Origin: Oscillospiraceae bacterium
GTDB taxonomy: Bacteria; Bacillota; Clostridia; Oscillospirales; Ruminococcaceae
Length of the DNA: 40,438 bases
Direction: 5' to 3'
Assembly (NCBI GenBank): GCA_016296505.1
Contig: JAEDJD010000018.1
Span: 1 to 40,438, forward strand
Shown here: positions 14,161 through 21,751 of the stretch, piece by piece
How positions within the stretch are numbered: position 1 is the first letter of the stretch
Layout: every line of letters begins with the position of its first letter
The notes under the pieces: generated by a model
Database searches by the model: none
Seen by the model: only the letters and a program-made list of their open reading frames with translations
What the model was told of the DNA's origin: nothing
Position numbers and translations under genes: made by a program

Positions 14161-16689
14161 ATGACACTGTATCGTGTCACGGGCATGAGCTGTGCAGCTT
14201 GCAGTGCACGTGTGGAAAAAGCAGTCAATGCTGTTGCTGGCGTAGAAAGCTGCGCTGTCAGTTTGCTGACGAATACAATGAGCGTTGAGGGGGACGTATC
14301 CCCGGAAACGGTGATACAGGCGGTCAAGGACGCAGGATATGGTGCGGCTTTGAAAACGGCATTGCAGTCAGCCGCGCCGGCAGACGATTCACTGAACGAT
14401 ACCGAAACGCCGAAGCTGGTTCGCCGTTTGCTTGCGTCGCTGGTGTTTCTGCTGATTTTGATGTATGTATCTATGGGGCGCACGATGCTCGGCTTGCCGG
14501 TTCCGGCGGCTCTGGACGAAAATCCTGTTGCATTGGGGCTGCTTCAGCTTTTGCTGACGACTGGGGTTATGATAATCAATCAGCGTTTTTTTATAAGCGG
14601 CTTTCGGGCGGCGCTGCATCGCGCGCCGAATATGGATACGCTTGTCGCGCTTGGCTCGTCGGCGTCGTTTCTCTGGAGCGTCTGCGTCTTGTTTTCCATG
14701 ACAACGCAGCTGCTTCACGGTCATGTGGACGCAGCCGGAAATCTGATGCAGCAGTTGTATTTTGAATCTGCCGCGATGATTTTGACGCTGATTACGGTTG
14801 GCAAGACGCTGGAGGCGCGTTCAAAGGGCAAAACAACCGATGCGCTGAAAGGTCTGATGCGGCTTGCGCCGAAAACGGCTGTCATACTTGAAAACGGTAC
14901 GGAGTGTGAAATTCCGGTGGAGCAGGTACAGCGTGGGATGCGCTTTGCGGTATTGCCGGGCGCTCAGATTCCTGTTGACGGCATTGTGCAGTCGGGCAGC
15001 GGCACAGTGAATGAATCTGCACTGACGGGCGAGAGCATTCCTGTGGATAAGACGGCAGGCGACAAGGTTTCTGCCGGCACGATCAATCAAACCGGCTATT
15101 TAGAGTGTGAAGCAACCCGAATTGGTGAAGATACGACATTATCGCAAATCATTCGCATGGTCGGCGACGCGGCGGCGACAAAAGCGCCGATTGAGAAAAT
15201 CGCAGACAAAGTATCCGGTATTTTTGTACCGGCTGTCATCGGCATAGCCGCGGTGACGTTTCTCATCTGGCTGCTGCTTGGGCATGGATTCGGATTCGCG
15301 TTGGCACGCGGCGTATCGGTTCTGGTCATTAGCTGTCCATGTGCGCTCGGACTGGCAACGCCGGTTGCGATCCTGGTCGGAAGCGGCGTTGGGGCGCGCA
15401 GCGGTATTCTCTATAAATCGGCAGCGGCACTGGAGGAAACCGGCAGAATTCAAACAGTTGTGCTGGACAAAACCGGTACGGTTACAGAAGGCAGACCGTA
15501 TGTGACCGATGTGATTCCGGCGGTTGGCATGATGGAGATGCAGCTTTTGACCGATGCAGCTGCCTTGGAGCAGCATAGCGAGCATCCGTTTGGCGGCGCG
15601 GTCATGGATTATGCCGCAGCACAGGGGATTCAGCCGCCGGCGGTCACAGATTTTTTCGCATTGACCGGCAGCGGCGTGTCGGCAAAGCAGGACGGGAGTT
15701 CTCTGCTTGGATGCAATCAGCAAACAGCCGCCGCGCAGATAGTACTGCCAGAGGATATCATCCGGACGGCAGAACAGTTGGCAGAAACCGGTAAAACACC
15801 GCTGTTTTTCCTGCGTAACGGCAGACTGACGGGCATCATCGCCGTTGCGGATGTCATGAAGCCAGACAGCGCCGACGCCATACAATCGTTCAAGCAAATG
15901 GGAATATCGGTTATCATGCTGACCGGCGACAATGTGCGCACGGCAGAAGCAATCGGCAGGAAAGCCGGCGTTGACCGCGTGATTGCTGGCGTACTTCCGG
16001 ACGGTAAGGAGCAGATCATCCGGCAGCTAGGCGCAGACGGCAAGGTATGTATGATCGGGGACGGAATCAACGACGCGCCGGCACTGACGCGTGCGGATAT
16101 CGGCATGGCAATCGGCGCAGGAACAGATATCGCGATTGACGCAGCGGATGTTGTACTGATGCAGAGCAGTCTGACCGACGCAGTCAATGCAATTCGGCTC
16201 AGCCGAAAAACGCTGCGGAATATCCGCGAGAATTTATTCTGGGCATTTATCTATAATATCATTGGCATACCGATTGCGGCAGGCGTACTTGTGCCGCTTG
16301 GTCTGACGCTGCAGCCGATGTTTGGCGCGGCAGCGATGAGTCTTTCGAGCTTCTGCGTGGTGACAAATGCGCTGCGGCTCAATCTGTTTAAACCGGAGAA
16401 ACCGAAGCAGACGACAGTTCCGTCTGTTGCGGATATACCTCAAATCAACGATACTGTGAAAGGAACGGTGGATGAAATGGCAAATATCACACTCGAAATA
16501 AAGGGCATGATGTGTCCGCACTGCGAGGCTCATGTGCGAAAGGCGCTTTCCGGCATGGAGGGCGTGACGGTGATTTCCGTCAGTCATGAAGCGGCAAATG
16601 CGGTTGTAGATACGGCTGTGCCCATATCGGAGGAAACATTCCGTGCGGTGATTGCGGACGCAGGGTATGATCTGATCGGCATACGATAA
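14161..16689 (+). CDS. copA: Copper-exporting P1B-type ATPase, C-terminal HMA fusion
   Basis: An 842-residue Cu(I) export pump. An N-terminal heavy-metal (HMA) domain has the metal site GMSCAAC (C11, C14). The membrane metal site is C392-P-C394, the phosphorylated aspartate is D436 in DKTGT, the actuator loop has TGES, the nucleotide domain has the SEHPFGGA His-Pro motif, and GDGINDAPAL closes the ATPase core. After the last helices and a short linker there is a second HMA domain with MCPHC (C785, C788), residues 773-842. That domain has the size of a free CopZ chaperone, and most CopA proteins carry HMA domains only at the N-terminus. I choose the ATG at 14161, 7 nt after AAAGGGG; ATG 14155 is possible. 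It has its own promoter and terminator. No CsoR or CopY gene is nearby. Confidence 0.95.
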   Translation: MTLYRVTGMSCAACSARVEKAVNAVAGVESCAVSLLTNTMSVEGDVSPETVIQAVKDAGYGAALKTALQSAAPADDSLNDTETPKLVRRLLASLVFLLILMYVSMGRTMLGLPVPAALDENPVALGLLQLLLTTGVMIINQRFFISGFRAALHRAPNMDTLVALGSSASFLWSVCVLFSMTTQLLHGHVDAAGNLMQQLYFESAAMILTLITVGKTLEARSKGKTTDALKGLMRLAPKTAVILENGTECEIPVEQVQRGMRFAVLPGAQIPVDGIVQSGSGTVNESALTGESIPVDKTAGDKVSAGTINQTGYLECEATRIGEDTTLSQIIRMVGDAAATKAPIEKIADKVSGIFVPAVIGIAAVTFLIWLLLGHGFGFALARGVSVLVISCPCALGLATPVAILVGSGVGARSGILYKSAAALEETGRIQTVVLDKTGTVTEGRPYVTDVIPAVGMMEMQLLTDAAALEQHSEHPFGGAVMDYAAAQGIQPPAVTDFFALTGSGVSAKQDGSSLLGCNQQTAAAQIVLPEDIIRTAEQLAETGKTPLFFLRNGRLTGIIAVADVMKPDSADAIQSFKQMGISVIMLTGDNVRTAEAIGRKAGVDRVIAGVLPDGKEQIIRQLGADGKVCMIGDGINDAPALTRADIGMAIGAGTDIAIDAADVVLMQSSLTDAVNAIRLSRKTLRNIRENLFWAFIYNIIGIPIAAGVLVPLGLTLQPMFGAAAMSLSSFCVVTNALRLNLFKPEKPKQTTVPSVADIPQINDTVKGTVDEMANITLEIKGMMCPHCEAHVRKALSGMEGVTVISVSHEAANAVVDTAVPISEETFRAVIADAGYDLIGIR
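16461..16479 (+). other. Possible internal start for a CopZ-like product
   Basis: Within copA, AGGAACGGTGG precedes an in-frame ATG at 16477 that begins MANITLEIKGMMC. Translation from here would give a 70-residue free copper chaperone identical to the C-terminal HMA domain. The ribosome-site match is partial (AGGAA at 11 nt, GGTGG at 5 nt), so this is a hypothesis. Confidence 0.35.
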
Positions 16690-16691
16690 AC

Positions 16692-16736
16692 AATAAGCCT
16701 TGAAATCAGCGTAGCAGCATGATTTCAAGGCTTATT
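16692..16736. terminator. Bidirectional terminator, copA and Stn-like operon
   Basis: A perfect 17-bp inverted repeat (16692-16708 with 16720-16736) with an 11-nt loop sits between the converging ends of copA and the GltD/NfnB-like gene. AT-rich flanks give short T-runs both ways. Confidence 0.85.
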
Positions 16737-16747
16737 TCTATGTAATA

Positions 16748-18802
16748 TCAGCCAATGATTTTCAATGCGCCGGTCGGGCAGGCTTTCGCACATTTTTTGC
16801 AGGATGCGCAAATCTGAATGACCTCCGGACGATTGAATTCCGGTTTGATAACAGTCGGGAAACCTCTGCCGAGCAGACCAAGAATTCCTTGTTTTGCGAC
16901 CTCGTCACAAATGCGGACGCATAAGCCGCAGAGGATACATTTGCCGTTGTCACGCTCAATGCAGACGAGCTTTCGTTCGGTTTCGTGCGTGTTCTTGACG
17001 CCGTCCAAGCGTTCCGGATGGATTTCCTGCTGTTGTGCATAGCGGATGAGCTTACAGTCGTGATAATCATGGCAGCCGCATTCGAGACAGCGTCTGGCTT
17101 CCTGTATTGCTGTTTCATCAGTAAGACCAAGATTGACCGGCGCAAAATCCTGTGCGCGCTCGGCAGCCGGACGTACCGGCATCTGGCAGCGAGGTTGTTT
17201 TTCACGGTCTGCAAGGTTATCCGGCGTGACGGTTTTCTTGGAATAGAACGGTGTACGGTAGGGCTTGATGTCGCCACGGAGTGCTGAATCGACAACTGCT
17301 GCACAGCGTCCGCCCTCGCCAATTGCTTCAATCGCAATGGATGCGCCGCGGTTTGTTGCGTCGCCGATGGCATATACATTGGGAAGATTGGTCAGATACG
17401 TAGCGGAATCGGCTTCGATCGTTCCTTTTTTCGTCAGCGTCACGCCGTCAAGACCATCGACATTTGGGATTTGTCCGATTGCCATGATTACAAGATCGAC
17501 GTCAAGCACTTCAAATTTACCCTCGACTGGAATGGGGGAGCGCCGTCCGGAGGCGTCCGGCTCACCAAGCTCCATGACTTGCAGGCGAATCTGGCTGACG
17601 CGACCGTTTGTTCCGATGATCTCCGCCGGATTCGTCAGGAATTTGTAGGTGACGCCTTCCTCGATGGACTCCTCGATTTCAAGCTCCTCGGCAGGCATTT
17701 CGCTGCGCGTTCTGCGGTAGATGACATAGACCGTCTCCGCGCCGCATCGGATTGCGGTTCGGCAGGCGTCCATCGCGGTATTGCCGCCGCCGCAGACAGC
17801 GACTTTTTTGCCGCTGAGATCGGGGATATCACCCTCGCCGGAGCTGATATTGTGCAGAAACTGAATTCCACCCATAACGCCATCCAGTTCCTCGCCTTTG
17901 ACGCGCATCTGCATACTGCGCCATGCGCCCGTTGCGAGGATGACTGCGTCATTCTGGCTGCGCAGATCTGCAAGCGTGATATCTTTGCCGAGCCGCACAT
18001 TGTTTTGCATCGCAACACCGAGCTTTTCGATCTCATTGATTTCGCGTGCCAGCAGATCTTTGGGAAGACGGTAAGCCGGAATGCCGTAGCGCAGCATACC
18101 GCCCATTTGCGCTGCTGCGTCATAGATTGTGACAGCGTGACCTTTGCGGCGCAGATCAAATGCCGCAGTCAATCCGGCAGGACCGCCTCCGACAATCGCG
18201 ATATGCTTACCGGTATCGGGCGTGGTTTCCGGCACATAGGTATCCGCTGCGAGATCGCGGTCTGCGGCATGGGCTTTGAGGTAGGCGATAGAGAGCGGCG
18301 CCTCGACCATACCTCTGCGGCAGTTCTGCTCACAAGGATGCGGACACACTCTGCCGATAGAAGCCGGAATCGGGATTTTTTCCTTGATGATTCCGATTGC
18401 ACCATGGAAATCGCCCTCTGCAATCTTTTTGACATAACCCTGACAATCCGTTCCGGCAGGACAGTTGAGTTGGCACGGTCCACGACAGTCGCCGGTATGA
18501 TCGCTCATCAGCAATTCCAGCGAGATTTTCCGCGACTGATTGACGCGCTCCGTATCAAATCGGATGACATAGCCGTCCATTGCCTTGGCGGAGCAGGCAC
18601 GCAGAAGCTTCGGAATCGCTCTGCCGCTGCCGTCATCCAGTACCTCGACGGCGCAAAGTCCGCAGGCACCGTACACGCGCACACTGTCGTCGTTACAGAG
18701 ATTCGGGATTTCGATTCCGTTCTGCTGTGCAGCGTGCAGAATCGAAGCGCCCTCCTCGCAGACGCAGGATACGCCGTTGATTGTAATATGAATTTGGCTC
18801 AT
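16748..18802 (-). CDS. NfnB/GltD-like Fe-S flavoprotein subunit (StnC-like)
   Basis: A 684-residue subunit with four parts. Residues 1-80 are a plant-type [2Fe-2S] ferredoxin fold (Cys near 36, 47, 50 and 69). Next is a Cys-rich segment, HTGDCRGPCQLNCP, followed by GRVCPHPCEQNCRR, as in GltD/NfnB N-termini. The core has an FAD site (VGGGPAGLTAAFDL) and an NAD(P)H site (VCGGGNTAMDA) plus the GltD-type RRTRSEMPA motif. The last 70 residues hold two [4Fe-4S] sites (CILCGLCVRIC, CASCKKCAKACP). NfnB binds NADPH and carries the bifurcating FAD, so with the HydB- and HydC-like partners encoded just upstream this looks like the Sporomusa-type Nfn (Stn) transhydrogenase, which couples NADH, NADPH and ferredoxin. 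GAGGTT lies 10 nt before the ATG. No [FeFe]-hydrogenase subunit is present. Confidence 0.85.
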   Translation of the reverse strand: MSQIHITINGVSCVCEEGASILHAAQQNGIEIPNLCNDDSVRVYGACGLCAVEVLDDGSGRAIPKLLRACSAKAMDGYVIRFDTERVNQSRKISLELLMSDHTGDCRGPCQLNCPAGTDCQGYVKKIAEGDFHGAIGIIKEKIPIPASIGRVCPHPCEQNCRRGMVEAPLSIAYLKAHAADRDLAADTYVPETTPDTGKHIAIVGGGPAGLTAAFDLRRKGHAVTIYDAAAQMGGMLRYGIPAYRLPKDLLAREINEIEKLGVAMQNNVRLGKDITLADLRSQNDAVILATGAWRSMQMRVKGEELDGVMGGIQFLHNISSGEGDIPDLSGKKVAVCGGGNTAMDACRTAIRCGAETVYVIYRRTRSEMPAEELEIEESIEEGVTYKFLTNPAEIIGTNGRVSQIRLQVMELGEPDASGRRSPIPVEGKFEVLDVDLVIMAIGQIPNVDGLDGVTLTKKGTIEADSATYLTNLPNVYAIGDATNRGASIAIEAIGEGGRCAAVVDSALRGDIKPYRTPFYSKKTVTPDNLADREKQPRCQMPVRPAAERAQDFAPVNLGLTDETAIQEARRCLECGCHDYHDCKLIRYAQQQEIHPERLDGVKNTHETERKLVCIERDNGKCILCGLCVRICDEVAKQGILGLLGRGFPTVIKPEFNRPEVIQICASCKKCAKACPTGALKIIG

Positions 18803-18848
18803 GTTTTTCTAAAACCTCACGATATCCTAAAATATATCAAAAATATAT

Positions 18849-20612
18849 TTAGCTGACGCTGACTGCACCGAATTTACAGGTTGCCATGCACTGTCCGCAG
18901 CGGATACAGCTTGACTGGTCAATCGAATGCGGTCCTTTGACGATGCCGGAAATTGCATAAACCGGACATTTTCTTGCACAGGCGGTACAGCCTTTGCATT
19001 GTTCCGCATTGATTTCATAATGCAGCAGATCGGTGCAAATATGTGCCGGACAGCGCTTATCTCGGATATGCGCTTCAAACTCGTCGCGGAAGTAACGGAG
19101 CGTAGAGAGTACTGGATTCGGCGCTGTCTGACCGAGACCGCAGAGCGCGCCGTCACGCACAGCATGACATAGTTCCTCAAGCAGCTCAATATCGCCGTCT
19201 TTGCCCTCGCCGGCAACGATACGCGTGAGAATCTCCTGTAAGCGCTTTGTGCCGATACGGCAATGTACGCATTTTCCGCAGGATTCCTTTGCGGTGAAAT
19301 CGAGGAAGAATTTTGCCATACTTACCATACAGGTGCTGTCGTCCATGACAACCATACCGCCGGAACCCATAATTGCGCCGGTTGCCGCGAGCTTTTTATA
19401 GTCGATGACAGTGTCGAGAAGCGACGCAGGAATACAGCCGCCGGACGGACCGCCCATCTGGACTGCCTTGAACGTGCCGCCATCGCGGATTCCGCCGCCA
19501 ATATCGAAAATGACCTGCCGCAGCGTCATGCCCATCGGAATCTCGACCAATCCGCCGCGCTGAATTTTTCCGGTCAGTGCAAAGACCTTTGTGCCCTTGG
19601 AATCCTCAGTACCCATAGCGGCGAATGCTTCACCGCCGTTGTTGATAATCCAAGCAACATTCGCGTAGGTTTCGACGTTGTTAATATTGGAAGGCTTATC
19701 CCAGTAGCCTGATTCAGCCGGAAACGGCGGCTTGAGCTGCGGCATACCGCGTTGTCCCTGCAGGGATTGAATCAGCGCGGTTTCCTCGCCGCAGACGAAT
19801 GCGCCGGCGCCTGCCTTGATACGGAATTCGCAGGAGAAGCTGCTTCCGAGGATGTTTTTGCCGATATAGCCAGCCGCACGCGCTTCTGTGATTGCGTATT
19901 CCAGACGCTTGATTGCAAGCGGATACTCTGCACGGACATACACGATTGCTTCTTGTGCGCCGATTGCATATGCGCCGATCAGCATACCCTCAATCAGAGT
20001 ATGCGGATCCGATTCGATAACGGCTCTGTCCATAAATGCGCCGGGATCGCCCTCGTCCGCGTTGCAGATCAGATACTTTTCATCTCCGGCAGCATTTCTT
20101 GCTGCATTCCATTTGAACCATGTCGGGAAACCAGCGCCGCCTCTGCCGGCAAGTCCGGAAATTTTGACGCATTCGATCACATCTTCCGGCGACATACCGT
20201 TTTCCTGAGAGAGAATTTTCCGGATTGCCTGATAGCTGCCGGCATCCAGGGCGCTTTCAATCGACTCCGGATCAATCATACCACAGTTTCGCAGCGCAAT
20301 GCGCGTCTGCTGTTCGAGAAACGCATGGTCCTCTTTGGTAATGCGCAGCGGATCAATCACGGAGAAATCTCCGGTTTTGACAGCCTGTGCAATCATCGGC
20401 GCCTGCTCAGGCTGAACGTGAACCAATCGTGCTTTCAGCAGACCGTTTTCGTAAATATCGACAATCGGCTCTAGCCAGCACATACCGACGCAGCCGACTG
20501 TGCCGAGTGAGATACCGGAGCTTTCGAGCAGCGGCGCAAGTGCGTCTGAGAGCGCTGCTGCGCCTGCTGCAATGCCGCAGCTTCCCTTTCCGACAGCGAT
20601 GCGTATGCTCAT
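18849..20612 (-). CDS. HydB/NuoF-like NADH-oxidising flavoprotein subunit
   Basis: A 587-residue FMN and Fe-S subunit that exchanges electrons with NAD. The N-terminal 85 residues are a thioredoxin-like [2Fe-2S] domain (GSCGIAAGA and VGCVGMC). The FMN/NADH region has GRGGAGFPTWFKW and NADEGDPGAFMDR; an SLBB fold follows. The NuoF-type [4Fe-4S] site is CGKCVHC with a distant Cys in ALCGLGQTAPNP. The C-terminus adds a two-cluster ferredoxin domain (CKGCTACARKCP, CIRCGQCMATC). This domain order is that of HydB of electron-bifurcating hydrogenases, as opposed to NuoF of complex I. It overlaps the HydC-like gene by 4 nt and is followed after 46 nt by the GltD/NfnB-like gene. Confidence 0.92.
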   Translation of the reverse strand: MSIRIAVGKGSCGIAAGAAALSDALAPLLESSGISLGTVGCVGMCWLEPIVDIYENGLLKARLVHVQPEQAPMIAQAVKTGDFSVIDPLRITKEDHAFLEQQTRIALRNCGMIDPESIESALDAGSYQAIRKILSQENGMSPEDVIECVKISGLAGRGGAGFPTWFKWNAARNAAGDEKYLICNADEGDPGAFMDRAVIESDPHTLIEGMLIGAYAIGAQEAIVYVRAEYPLAIKRLEYAITEARAAGYIGKNILGSSFSCEFRIKAGAGAFVCGEETALIQSLQGQRGMPQLKPPFPAESGYWDKPSNINNVETYANVAWIINNGGEAFAAMGTEDSKGTKVFALTGKIQRGGLVEIPMGMTLRQVIFDIGGGIRDGGTFKAVQMGGPSGGCIPASLLDTVIDYKKLAATGAIMGSGGMVVMDDSTCMVSMAKFFLDFTAKESCGKCVHCRIGTKRLQEILTRIVAGEGKDGDIELLEELCHAVRDGALCGLGQTAPNPVLSTLRYFRDEFEAHIRDKRCPAHICTDLLHYEINAEQCKGCTACARKCPVYAISGIVKGPHSIDQSSCIRCGQCMATCKFGAVSVS

Positions 20613-21106
20613 TTTGCCGCCTCCTTTGTCTGAATATTCTTCAGAATTTCCAGCACCTTTGCAGGCGTCAGAGAACCGTAAGTATCCTCGTTAATCATCA
20701 TAACCGGAGAAAGCGAGCAGCATCCGAGACAAGCAACGATGCTGAATGAGAACAGACCGTCCTCTGTTGTACCGCCGTTTTCGACGTGCAGATATTCCTG
20801 TACTGCGGCGGCAATTCGCGCGCTGCCGTTGACATGGCAAGCCGTACCATCGCAGAGCATGATTAAATACTTACCGACCGGCTGAAACCGGAATTGTGTA
20901 TAGAATGTTGCAACGCCGAGGACGCGTGCCGGTGTAGAGCCGGTTCGCTCGGCAATATGAGAGATTACGTCTGTCGGAAGATAACCATAGATCTCCTGTG
21001 CTTGCTGTAATATGGTGATGAGACTGCCCTTGATATCGGCATACTCTGCAAGCACCGGTTCCAGCAGTGACAGATCACTTGGATTTGCAGCGCATTGGCA
21101 TTTCAT
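20609..21106 (-). CDS. HydC/NuoE-like thioredoxin-fold [2Fe-2S] subunit
   Basis: A 165-residue subunit. A helical bundle with SLITILQQAQEIYGYLP is followed by a thioredoxin-like domain whose cluster ligands are C85-x4-C90 and C126-x3-C130. This is the NuoE/HydC pattern; the subunit docks on the HydB-like subunit and carries one [2Fe-2S] cluster. I choose the ATG at 21106, 6 nt after AAGGAG; a longer frame to 21220 runs through a GC-rich hairpin. It is the first gene of the three-gene operon and overlaps the next by 4 nt. Confidence 0.93.
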   Translation of the reverse strand: MKCQCAANPSDLSLLEPVLAEYADIKGSLITILQQAQEIYGYLPTDVISHIAERTGSTPARVLGVATFYTQFRFQPVGKYLIMLCDGTACHVNGSARIAAAVQEYLHVENGGTTEDGLFSFSIVACLGCCSLSPVMMINEDTYGSLTPAKVLEILKNIQTKEAAK

Positions 21107-21199
21107 GATATGCTCCTTTTCCGGCAAATTGTAGAGAGGGATGCCGGCCGTCTTTCCGGCAGACGGATGCCGAACATGACAGAAACAGTGCCTTGATAA

Positions 21200-21211
21200 A
21201 AGAATATTCTT
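21200..21211 (-). promoter_or_regulatory. Palindrome in early leader of Stn-like operon
   Basis: A perfect 12-bp palindrome, AAGAATATTCTT, at about +7 to +18 of the transcript, well placed for a repressor. It does not match the Rex consensus. The remaining leader (21107-21199) holds two competing short GC-rich hairpins around 21140-21172. Confidence 0.35.
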
Positions 21212-21224
21212 CTCTGTCAATCAT

Positions 21225-21254
21225 ATTATAACATAGTGCAGATAGGGTTGTCAA
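21225..21254 (-). promoter_or_regulatory. Promoter of the Stn-like operon
   Basis: The minus strand has a perfect TTGACA (21254-21249), an 18-bp spacer and a perfect TATAAT (21230-21225). The leader to the HydC-like ATG is about 110 nt. Confidence 0.85.
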
Positions 21255-21345
21255 GCGTGATTCTGCGGCGATATGAGCAATTCGTCTAAAGACTTTAAAG
21301 AGATTGCCTGAGAACACAGCGATATGTCAAATCTTAGAATAGCAC

Positions 21346-21374
21346 TTGACAAAATAAAACAGAACAAGTATAAT
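21346..21374 (+). promoter_or_regulatory. feo operon promoter
   Basis: TTGACA (21346-21351), 17 bp, TATAAT (21369-21374): a perfect consensus. The stretch 21255-21345 between the two divergent promoters shows nothing else. Confidence 0.88.
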
Positions 21375-21384
21375 AATAACAATG

Positions 21385-21404
21385 GAGTTAGCATATACTA
21401 ACTC
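21385..21404 (+). promoter_or_regulatory. Metal-repressor operator (DtxR/MntR-like)
   Basis: A 20-bp region with perfect 7-bp arms, GAGTTAG-N6-CTAACTC, just after the likely start of transcription. The TTAG-N6-CTAA core resembles boxes of the DtxR/IdeR/MntR family, not a Fur box. Iron-dependent repression of feo is inferred. Confidence 0.7.
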
Positions 21405-21436
21405 ATAGTAAACAAGCACTAGAAGGGATGATTACG

Positions 21437-21673
21437 ATGATGAATCATACAGTCAAAACCTTGAAAGATATTCCGGTTGGCGCAACGGTGACAGTCCGGA
21501 AACTGAACGGCGAGGGTGCAATCCGGCGCAGAATCATGGATATGGGGCTGACGAAAGGTACATCCGTCTTTGTACGCAAAGTTGCGCCATTGGGCGATCC
21601 GATGGAAATTAAGGTGCGCGGCTATGAACTGACGCTCCGCAAGGCGGACGCCGGAATGATCGAGGTCGAATAA
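21437..21673 (+). CDS. feoA: Ferrous iron transport protein A
   Basis: A 78-residue SH3-like protein that supports FeoB at the cytoplasmic face of the membrane. It has the family pattern: TLKDIPVGATVTVRKL, RRRIMDMGLTKGT and a final strand block ending GYELTLRKADAGMIEVE. I choose the ATG at 21437, 9 nt after AAGGG; the ATG at 21428 touches the ribosome site. It is the first gene of the feo operon, 78 nt before feoB. Confidence 0.93.
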   Translation: MMNHTVKTLKDIPVGATVTVRKLNGEGAIRRRIMDMGLTKGTSVFVRKVAPLGDPMEIKVRGYELTLRKADAGMIEVE

Positions 21674-21751
21674 AAACAAGGCGCAGTCTGCAGTTTTGGC
21701 TGCGGATCGTTTTGGGGTTCATTGCAATTTTTCGGGAAAGGATTGTGGAAT

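Noticed and set aside
17471..18856. 461-codon plus-strand frame opposite the GltD/NfnB-like gene
   Set aside because: Antisense shadow; the minus-strand gene has clear FAD, NAD(P) and Fe-S motifs.
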